IMG/VR virus record: IMGVR_UViG_3300028008_000058
Location: 1-33,238 of that record
Source: a virus
Length of the DNA stretch: 33,238 nucleotides
Reading direction: 5' to 3' (one strand)
The notes below the pieces were generated by a model. It saw only the letters and a program-made list of their open reading frames with translations, had not been told where the DNA came from and made no database searches. Below, piece after piece: positions 26,129 to 31,519 of the stretch (positions are counted from its first letter, which is position 1; each line of letters opens with the position of its first letter). The position numbers were made by a program, and so were the translations under genes.

Positions 26129-26522
26129 TATCTATAAATCTAACATTATCAAACTTACTTAAGACGCCTTTTTTTGGATAGTCACATCTGTTAACTATAA
26201 CAAGATCAAGTTCAATGTTGGCATCTGTAATTTCACTAATAAATGATTTAAAGTTACCAACTGTTTCAGAATTTAAATCCTTAAACATGTAAATCATTTT
26301 TAATGGACGTTCTTCTGAAAGATTTTTAATAGCTTTATTAATCATCTTTCTAATATAGAGGGAAATAATCAAATTAGAAGGCTCTTTGTTGTATGGATCG
26401 CTTTTTACTAAACGATTAAATACATCAAAATATGATACTGACACATCATAAGCGCTTGCTTTAGATAGTCTATCAAATTCAGTTCGTGTCTTACACCAAA
26501 CGCCTTCTACTTTCAATATCAT
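26121..26522 (-). CDS. Protein of unknown function
   Basis: A 133-residue mixed alpha/beta protein with one N-terminal Trp-Cys (VEGVWCKTRTEF) and alternating strands and helices (LKMIYMFKDL, IELDLVIVNRCDY). It is coupled on both sides: its start shares TAATG with the preceding gene's stop, and its own stop overlaps the next start by 8 bases. No recognised motif. In T4 several small hub-assembly genes (26, 28, 51) sit beside hub genes, and this cluster of small genes beside the baseplate block could be their analogue, but sequence gives no support beyond position. Confidence 0.65.
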   Translation of the reverse strand: MILKVEGVWCKTRTEFDRLSKASAYDVSVSYFDVFNRLVKSDPYNKEPSNLIISLYIRKMINKAIKNLSEERPLKMIYMFKDLNSETVGNFKSFISEITDANIELDLVIVNRCDYPKKGVLSKFDNVRFIDND

Positions 26523-26842
26523 TATTCTATTAGTGAGTTATACTTCTTGATTGTTTTTTCAAGAATCTTAACTTTATTTTTTAATTCAGATTGCGTTGGC
26601 ATATATTGGTTCCCCCATTCTAATTTAAATATAAGCTTATCAGAATCTAGATCGGTACCAGTATCTAGACCTAAATCTAGAATTAAATCATTTATAAATC
26701 TAGCTTGATTCTTTCTTTTATTAGAACCTTCAAATTCATAAACTCTTCTGGTAACATGCTCCTCACCACCTCCGTTTATATTATCGTCAATTAAAAATTT
26801 AACAAGGCCATTATCTGCTGGCTCAATTGTAATCGTAATCAT
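26522..26842 (-). CDS. Small protein of unknown function
   Basis: A 106-residue protein: an N-terminal beta part (MITITIEPADNGLVKFLIDD, then V-T-R-R-V-Y-E-F-E-G), a helix with F-I-N-D-L-I-L-D-L-G-L, and a C-terminal coiled-coil-like helix (LKNKVKILEKTIKKYN). The stop and the next start share TAATG, so translation is probably coupled. It begins 3 bases after the 130-residue gene. No known family recognised. Confidence 0.65.
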   Translation of the reverse strand: MITITIEPADNGLVKFLIDDNINGGGEEHVTRRVYEFEGSNKRKNQARFINDLILDLGLDTGTDLDSDKLIFKLEWGNQYMPTQSELKNKVKILEKTIKKYNSLIE

Positions 26843-26845
26843 ATA

Positions 26846-27238
26846 TTACTTAGTTCTTGTAGCTCTCATTTCAGCTACTTGTTTACGTAATGCTTTAGCT
26901 TTTTTCTTATCTGCTCTATAAGATTCTTTATCTTTAATAGTAGTAAGAGCCCATGCCTCTTCTAATAATTCTATTTCTTCTTTAACATAGCCTTGTCCGA
27001 ACCAAGCTGATTTAGCAGCCTGTAATCTTTCTTCATAAAAAGTAGCCATTGCAGCTTCATGTTTATCCACATGCATTTGGTGAATCTTTCTACCATTCTC
27101 TAGGTTTTGCTGACGAATCTGTTTTTTAACAGGATGGAAATAAGATAATTTGCTAATTGCTCCTAAAACCCCAGACTCTTTCATCTGCATTCTACGCATT
27201 CTTCTATTTGGTGGGATCTGTTGTGTTTGTTCTGCCAT
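26846..27238 (-). CDS. Small basic helical protein of unknown function
   Basis: A 130-residue strongly basic protein, rich in Arg, Lys, Gln and Met, beginning MAEQTQQIPPNRRMRRMQ. It is almost entirely helical, with a charged C-terminal helix (KKKAKALRKQVAEMRATRTK). The ATG at 27238 overlaps the preceding gene by 35 bases. Internal Met codons at 27199 or 27190 would avoid this overlap, so the true start is not settled. Charge suggests binding to nucleic acid or to an acidic partner; nothing more specific is visible. Confidence 0.6.
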   Translation of the reverse strand: MAEQTQQIPPNRRMRRMQMKESGVLGAISKLSYFHPVKKQIRQQNLENGRKIHQMHVDKHEAAMATFYEERLQAAKSAWFGQGYVKEEIELLEEAWALTTIKDKESYRADKKKAKALRKQVAEMRATRTK

Positions 27239-27773
27239 TTTCGTAATAATTAGTTATAAAATTTGTAATTTGTTCTTTTAATTGTGCTTGTAGATTATTT
27301 ATCTGATTTTCTACAAGCAGCCCAATTTGAATATTAAGTTCTTCTCGATCTAAATCCATTTGATCTTGTAACATTTCATACACTGATTTAGATGGAATGT
27401 TTATTTCTACAGGCATATTAGCCTTATTCTTCTTGCTAATTTTTTTTAGCATTTCCGTCATAACATTTAATTCAGCAACTTTAACTTCAGCAACTTTAAC
27501 TGGAGTAGGTTGTACGACATCTGTTTTTGATTTATTTGAAGTCGAAGTTCCAATGCCACCAAAATCTTTAGATATATTATTAGCCTGCTCAAGTGTACTT
27601 GCAGGTAATAACATTTCATCTATTAATGTTTTATTAATTTTTGTACCATCTTTAAATAAAAGCCATTTAGAATCTTTTTTTTCATGATCCACTTCTACAA
27701 CAGTTCCTACTTTTTCAGTTTTTGACCAAACATAAAATTGTTGAGAGGGTTTTGTTATTGTTGAATTTGCCAT
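27204..27773 (-). CDS. Protein of unknown function with coiled-coil C-terminus
   Basis: A 189-residue protein using the ATG at 27773 (MANSTITKPSQQFYVW). The longer reading from 27818 would overlap the preceding gene by 38 bases, whereas 27773 leaves a 7-base gap, so the shorter form is preferred. An N-terminal SH3-like beta unit (VGTVVEVDHEKKDSKWLLFKD) is followed by a Ser/Thr/Lys linker and a long helix (VYEMLQDQMDLDREELNIQI) probably forming a coiled coil. No family recognised. It might be a tail or hub assembly chaperone, judged by position only. Confidence 0.65.
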   Translation of the reverse strand: MANSTITKPSQQFYVWSKTEKVGTVVEVDHEKKDSKWLLFKDGTKINKTLIDEMLLPASTLEQANNISKDFGGIGTSTSNKSKTDVVQPTPVKVAEVKVAELNVMTEMLKKISKKNKANMPVEINIPSKSVYEMLQDQMDLDREELNIQIGLLVENQINNLQAQLKEQITNFITNYYENGRTNTTDPTK

Positions 27774-27780
27774 ATTTTTT

Positions 27781-27993
27781 TTATTTAGTAGACGGCTTAT
27801 TAGCCTTAATATCTTCATTATACTTCATGTTTATAAATTGTTTAATAAAGTTTGAAGATTCCTCAGGCCCAATGATAGCATCGGCTTTATTATATCTACG
27901 AATCCAATGTTTAGAAAACTCTTCGTTTCCCATGCTTAATAGTGACTCCTTTAAAGAATCAACATCCGGTAAAAATAGTTTATTAAATCCCAT
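27781..27993 (-). CDS. Small protein of unknown function
   Basis: A 70-residue helical protein starting MGFNKLFLPDVDSLKESL. The ATG at 27993 is chosen over an upstream in-frame ATG at 28044, because it leaves a 4-base gap after the oxygenase stop instead of a 47-base overlap. It contains W-I-R-R-Y-N-K-A-D-A-I-I-G-P-E-E-S. Compact helical proteins with a KADAIIG-like motif occur in T4-type phages as conserved genes of unknown function, as far as I recall. It lies in the same operon as the oxygenase and helicase. Confidence 0.6.
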   Translation of the reverse strand: MGFNKLFLPDVDSLKESLLSMGNEEFSKHWIRRYNKADAIIGPEESSNFIKQFINMKYNEDIKANKPSTK

Positions 27994-27997
27994 AATT

Positions 27998-28585
27998 TTA
28001 TTTTTTATATGTGTCAAAGAAAAAAGTTTGAAATAATCTTCCATCTTTTAAATTGTTCCCAAAATAGTTTAATGATGAGTGAAATAAATCACCATTGTAA
28101 ATTACTAGTCTATTATAAACATTACCAATAACATCTATAATTTCCCATTTAGCAGGATCTCCAGCATCATCATAAATTTTATCTGTTAACTCACGGTTAA
28201 TTGTACCGTCGAGCAACCTTGGTATCTTATACAAGCCAGTTTCAATATGTTTAAATATTCCAGTACCAGCGTTTAGTGGTGCTTCAGGTGTTAAGTATAA
28301 AACTCCAGCCCAATGATTATGCTCATCAGCATGAATCCAGCTTAAATCATCTTTAGTAGTATATTGAAACGAACCATTATACTCTTTGTTATTTTTCCAG
28401 TCTATGTTCCCATGAATTGAAGCCAAATGGTCTTCAATAAATTGCTTAGTACTTTCATTTAATATAGGCTCTGTTCTTGCCCCTGGAAAGTTTCCAGTAA
28501 TATTAAACTCTTGTGTAAGTATATAATCCCTAACTTCATCTGGGTTAGTATAGAAGTCATCTATTATAATTGATGTATATGCCAT
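27998..28585 (-). CDS. 2-oxoglutarate/Fe(II)-dependent dioxygenase
   Basis: A 195-residue double-stranded beta-helix protein. The iron ligands are apparent as H85-x-D87 in SWIHADEHNHWAGVLYL and H169 in NGDLFHSSLNYFG. R183, 14 residues on (DGRLFQTFFF), is placed to bind the 2-oxoglutarate carboxylate. A GTGIFKH turn lies between them as in related small phage hydroxylases. These enzymes couple oxidation of 2-oxoglutarate to hydroxylation of a protein, nucleotide or small molecule; the substrate is not evident. T4-like phages of marine bacteria often carry such genes. It is coupled to the helicase by a TAATG overlap, which hints at a role in nucleic acid metabolism, though phage operons mix functions. 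Confidence 0.8.
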   Translation of the reverse strand: MAYTSIIIDDFYTNPDEVRDYILTQEFNITGNFPGARTEPILNESTKQFIEDHLASIHGNIDWKNNKEYNGSFQYTTKDDLSWIHADEHNHWAGVLYLTPEAPLNAGTGIFKHIETGLYKIPRLLDGTINRELTDKIYDDAGDPAKWEIIDVIGNVYNRLVIYNGDLFHSSLNYFGNNLKDGRLFQTFFFDTYKK

Positions 28586-30318
28586 TATTTTATAGTTTTA
28601 ATTCTCTCTTGAAATGAAGGTGGAAAGAATCCCTGTTTATTTATCAAGCTTCTAAAGCAAGCATCCAGGACATAAGTTACTGCCCAATCATCTTTACTTC
28701 TTACAGATCTTCCAACTCCTTGCATTATAGAAATACCAGTCTTCCAATCATACCACTCTTTTGAATGTTGCATTTTCGCTTTAATTAAAGGATCGCTTAC
28801 ATTAGGATAAGGAACTTTAAAAAAGATTTGAAAGCGACTGATATCATCTTTTAAATCTAAGCCTTCAAGAAGAGATGGTCCCATAAGAACTGCATCATCT
28901 TTCTTTTTAAACAATTCAATAATACCCTTCTTATCTTTTGAATTCTCATAGTCCATTAATCTAAATGTATGTTTAGAATTCTGTTTAATATAGTTTGCAA
29001 ACATATAAGATCCAGTGTGAATAACTCCACGTTGACCAGAATGTTTAGATATAATTTGATCTAATATTTTAACTACCTTTGGTAGACTAGCCTCTCTTTC
29101 TCTAAATGAAAGTTTATGTCTATTTACAAATACAACCGGGGACTTATCATAATTAAATGCATTTGGAACTCTAATAAATTTAGCGTTCTTAATCCCCATT
29201 ATTTTTACAAATGCCCTTGGGTCTCCAATTGTTGCACTCATAAAAACTTTAAAGCCGGCTTTTTCATGTAAGTATTTTTGAATCATCTTACTCTCTTCAA
29301 CACACATAAACTTAGCTTCATCTTCCATCTGGTTGATTACCATAGCCTCTGTGCCAACCTCTTTAATCAGGCCAACATAATCATCAAACTTACAATATAC
29401 ATCTTTAAGGCGGTCAAATACTGTCAATGCACTTGACCAATCTCTTGGTACTTCTCTATTCTTAAATCTTTTTGCTGCCTGGGCCTTTGTAATCTGAGCA
29501 GCCTTTCTATAAACCTTAGCAATCTTTCTAAAATCTTGCATAACTTCAAATAGAGCAGGTTTACTTTTTTCGGTTAGCAACCTATTTACAATTGATTTAA
29601 TGCTTCCTAGGGTTTGTATCGGAGTTCCAATATCTTGCTTCTGTATAAATCTATTAGCAAGTCCAAACTTATCTACAATACCAATATCTACTCTAGGGCT
29701 AAAATGCCCCTGTACAATTTCATCAACTTTATGTGCCTCATCAAAGAAGACAAAGTCTCTAGATTTAAAAGGAACCTCTCTGCTATCTTGTAACATTCTA
29801 TCCTCTACGTAGTTTCTTTGAATTAACCAAAATGCATAATTCAATAAAGCCACCGGTTGCTCTATAGAGCGCCTTCTATTTTGAAGGTATTCACATGAAC
29901 TATAGCAAGAAAGCTTCTCAGCTTGTTCATAACCCATACCCTTGAGCTTACAATCACCAAGACTAAAAGGAAGACCGTTAACCGAACATTCATAATTATC
30001 AACACCACGAACTGAAGGCCATCTTAGGCCTAGTCGATAGAAATCGCTTTCATATTGATCTTGTAGTGAAAGGTCACTTGTAATAAGGTAGCCTCGGTTT
30101 CCAAGTTCTTTAAGTACATGTGCTGACCACATTGCAATTAAGGACTTACCAGCCCCAGTCGGAGCATCTACAACAAGAGTAGCATTTGGGTCATCAAGGT
30201 AACTATTACATATCGCTTCAATAATTTCTCGTTGGCCATCTCTAAAAGCAAAGTCCGTACCAAATACATTCTTAGCAAGAGAGTTGTCTATTATTTCTAC
30301 TATAGTCCGTTCCAGCAT
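28585..30318 (-). CDS. Iron-sulphur superfamily 2 helicase, XPD/DinG family
   Basis: A 577-residue helicase. It shows a Q-like motif (FRDGQREI, 25-32), Walker A APTGAGKS (52-59), four spaced Cys at 111, 123, 138 and 142 that match the 4Fe-4S insert of XPD/DinG/FancJ helicases, DEAH (193-196), a motif III-like MSATIGD, and motif VI around MQGVGRSVRS. The family unwinds DNA 5' to 3', clearing R-loops, forks or damage. All key residues appear intact. T4 itself has no iron-sulphur helicase of this type that I know of. The start at 30318 overlaps the deaminase end by 19 bases in another frame, with no Shine-Dalgarno motif. Likely role: replication, recombination or repair of phage DNA. Confidence 0.9.
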   Translation of the reverse strand: MLERTIVEIIDNSLAKNVFGTDFAFRDGQREIIEAICNSYLDDPNATLVVDAPTGAGKSLIAMWSAHVLKELGNRGYLITSDLSLQDQYESDFYRLGLRWPSVRGVDNYECSVNGLPFSLGDCKLKGMGYEQAEKLSCYSSCEYLQNRRRSIEQPVALLNYAFWLIQRNYVEDRMLQDSREVPFKSRDFVFFDEAHKVDEIVQGHFSPRVDIGIVDKFGLANRFIQKQDIGTPIQTLGSIKSIVNRLLTEKSKPALFEVMQDFRKIAKVYRKAAQITKAQAAKRFKNREVPRDWSSALTVFDRLKDVYCKFDDYVGLIKEVGTEAMVINQMEDEAKFMCVEESKMIQKYLHEKAGFKVFMSATIGDPRAFVKIMGIKNAKFIRVPNAFNYDKSPVVFVNRHKLSFREREASLPKVVKILDQIISKHSGQRGVIHTGSYMFANYIKQNSKHTFRLMDYENSKDKKGIIELFKKKDDAVLMGPSLLEGLDLKDDISRFQIFFKVPYPNVSDPLIKAKMQHSKEWYDWKTGISIMQGVGRSVRSKDDWAVTYVLDACFRSLINKQGFFPPSFQERIKTIK

Positions 30319-30806
30319 ATAACTTCATTTACTTCTATTCCTGCTTTTTCTAATAGTGTAACGCCACTCATATCTCTATAATCTTCAGAGAAATAAACTC
30401 GTTTAATGCCTGCCTGTATAATTAATTTTGCACAATCAAAACAAGGAGCTGTTGTAGTATATAGATCTGCTCCGTTTGATGTCATTGTGGATTTTGCTAA
30501 TTTAGTAATAGCGTTTGATTCTGCATGTAGAACCTCTTTTTTAGTAACTTGTTTAGAGCAACATCCGCTTTCACACTCATATCCCTTTTCAATTAGGATT
30601 TCCATGTGATCTGGATTGTCTACATTTCTAGTTTGAGTTTCTTCACATTGATTATTAAATCCATGTGGAGTTCCATTGTAACCAAACGAAACTATTTGCT
30701 CATCTTTAACAATTATACAACCAACACGTCTTCGCTCTGCATAACTCAGCTTGGCCGTTTGGTAGGCCATTTGCATATAAACTTTATCTACTGATATTCT
30801 TGGCAT
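30300..30806 (-). CDS. Deoxycytidylate (dCMP) deaminase
   Basis: A 168-residue zinc-dependent deaminase. HAESNAI (H94, E96) and APCFDCAK (C122, C125) provide the zinc ligands and catalytic Glu. An insert with further Cys and His (C54, C78, C82, C83, H67) corresponds to the second metal or allosteric site region of T4-type dCMP deaminases. It converts dCMP to dUMP to feed thymidylate synthesis. The start at 30806 (MPRISVDKVYMQMA) is chosen because an upstream in-frame ATG at 30833 lies inside the terminator stem and would add 9 residues not seen in the family. A TATAATAC box lies immediately upstream, so the transcript may be nearly leaderless. It heads the operon that continues with the helicase. 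Confidence 0.92.
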   Translation of the reverse strand: MPRISVDKVYMQMAYQTAKLSYAERRRVGCIIVKDEQIVSFGYNGTPHGFNNQCEETQTRNVDNPDHMEILIEKGYECESGCCSKQVTKKEVLHAESNAITKLAKSTMTSNGADLYTTTAPCFDCAKLIIQAGIKRVYFSEDYRDMSGVTLLEKAGIEVNEVICWNGL

Positions 30807-30810
30807 AAGT

Positions 30811-30818
30811 GTATTATA
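30811..30818 (-). promoter_or_regulatory. TATAATAC box directly before the dCMP deaminase
   Basis: The complement of 30811-30818 reads TATAATAC and ends 5 bases before the start codon at 30806. If it is a -10 element, transcription would begin at or next to the ATG, making the message leaderless. It sits right after the terminator's T-run, in the same position as a promoter that follows a terminator. The box matches that before the 25474 gene. Confidence 0.4.
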
Positions 30819-30822
30819 ATAA

Positions 30823-30853
30823 AAAAGGTTCATGTGTTATACATGAACCTTTT
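30823..30853 (-). terminator. Strong hairpin terminator after the poly-Asp gene
   Basis: A perfect 13-bp inverted repeat, AAAAGGTTCATGT (30823-30835) with ACATGAACCTTTT (30841-30853), and a 5-base loop. Read on the minus strand it follows the poly-Asp gene by 37 bases and ends in a run of six T (complement of 30821-30826). This is the clearest intrinsic terminator in the window. It separates the head-type genes at the right from the deaminase operon. Confidence 0.9.
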
Positions 30854-30890
30854 AAAAAGTTTAATTCAATGATACTTAAACTATCTTAGT

Positions 30891-31466
30891 TTATTTAGCA
30901 GACCAAGCCTCTTTCATTTCGTCAATTTTATTACAAAAAGCCTCTTTCATTTCATTACAAGCAGCTTCATAAGTCTCTGTAGTCATATCTGCTTCTTTAA
31001 CTTCTGAACAAGCAGCCTCATACATTTCTGTAATCATACCTGCATTTAATGAAGACATTTCTTTAACATAAGATTCAACTGTATGTTCTGTATAATCATC
31101 ACCTTCATAAGTGCATGCTTCTGAACAAGCAGCCTCATATACTTCTTTTAATAATTCAGATGCTGGTTTAGGATCTTTAACTTCAATGTCATCATCGTCA
31201 TCATCGTCATCATCGTCATCATCATCGTCGTCATCGTCGTCATCGTCTTCTTCCGAGTCATCATCATCGTCGTCATCGTCTTCCGAGTCATCCTCATCTT
31301 CAATTTCCTCATCTTCAATTTCATCTTCTTGTCCTGTTGTTTCACAAACACAAGGGTCCTCATCACAAGTATCACAAGATTCTTCAAGTGCGTCTGTGTT
31401 TTCAAGTTCTTTAGTTTCTTTTGTTTGAGAAGCAAATTCCTCAAACGATAATATTGATTTTGCCAT
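30891..31466 (-). CDS. Extremely acidic poly-Asp protein with Cys cluster and YEAAC repeats
   Basis: A 191-residue protein. The N-terminus MAKSILSFEEFAS resembles capsid-targeting openings of T4 head proteins. Residues 31-41 hold a Cys cluster (CDTCDEDPCVC), possibly metal-binding. Residues 46-95 are almost all Asp/Glu, ending in a run of 20 Asp. The C-terminus has three units around YEAACSE/YEAACNE (110-116, 149-155, 166-172), each with a Cys. The acidic nature recalls the T4 prohead core protein gp67, which has an acidic tail, and internal scaffold proteins generally; the Cys features have no counterpart I know. It follows the right-edge modular gene and is followed by a strong terminator. 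A head-core or DNA-mimic role is inference; cation binding is also possible. Confidence 0.75.
   Translation of the reverse strand: MAKSILSFEEFASQTKETKELENTDALEESCDTCDEDPCVCETTGQEDEIEDEEIEDEDDSEDDDDDDDDSEEDDDDDDDDDDDDDDDDDDDDIEVKDPKPASELLKEVYEAACSEACTYEGDDYTEHTVESYVKEMSSLNAGMITEMYEAACSEVKEADMTTETYEAACNEMKEAFCNKIDEMKEAWSAK
30955..31147. repeat. Three imperfect direct repeats encoding YEAAC units
   Basis: Copies lie at about 30955-30992, 31008-31043 and 31121-31147, sharing the core ACAAGCAGC(T/C)TCATA on the plus strand. They encode the YEAAC(S/N)E blocks of the acidic protein. DNA identity is high in the core and falls off outside, suggesting duplication of a short helical unit. Confidence 0.75.
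31188..31247. repeat. Trinucleotide tract encoding 20 consecutive Asp
   Basis: Twenty GTC/ATC triplets on the plus strand (GAC/GAT on the coding strand) run without a break, followed within 70 bases by two further acidic runs. The mixture of both Asp codons would limit slippage a little compared with a pure repeat. Confidence 0.95.
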
Positions 31467-31495
31467 TTTAATTTATTTTTATTTTGTAGTATTAG

Positions 31496-31501
31496 ATTAT
31501 A
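31496..31501 (-). promoter_or_regulatory. TATAAT box before the poly-Asp gene
   Basis: The 53-base gap after the right-edge gene contains TATAAT on the minus strand (complement of 31496-31501), 30 bases before the ATG at 31466. The context is GATATATAATCTAATAC, with no -35 element and an A-rich leader free of Shine-Dalgarno sequence. Confidence 0.3.
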
Positions 31502-31519
31502 TATCTATGTTTTATTTGA

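Noticed and set aside
27774-27818. Longer start for the 189-residue protein at 27818
   Set aside because: It would overlap the preceding gene by 38 bases; the ATG at 27773 leaves a normal 7-base gap.
27994-28044. Longer start for the 70-residue protein at 28044
   Set aside because: It would overlap the oxygenase gene by 47 bases; the ATG at 27993 fits a 4-base gap and begins a typical sequence.
30807-30833. Longer start for dCMP deaminase at 30833
   Set aside because: That ATG lies inside the terminator stem, downstream of where the upstream transcript ends, and adds residues not seen in the family.
31111-31428. Plus-strand frame encoding a long poly-Ser protein
   Set aside because: It is the antisense reading of the Asp tract (GTC/ATC triplets read as TCG/TCA). 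It has no other coding features and opposes a credible gene.
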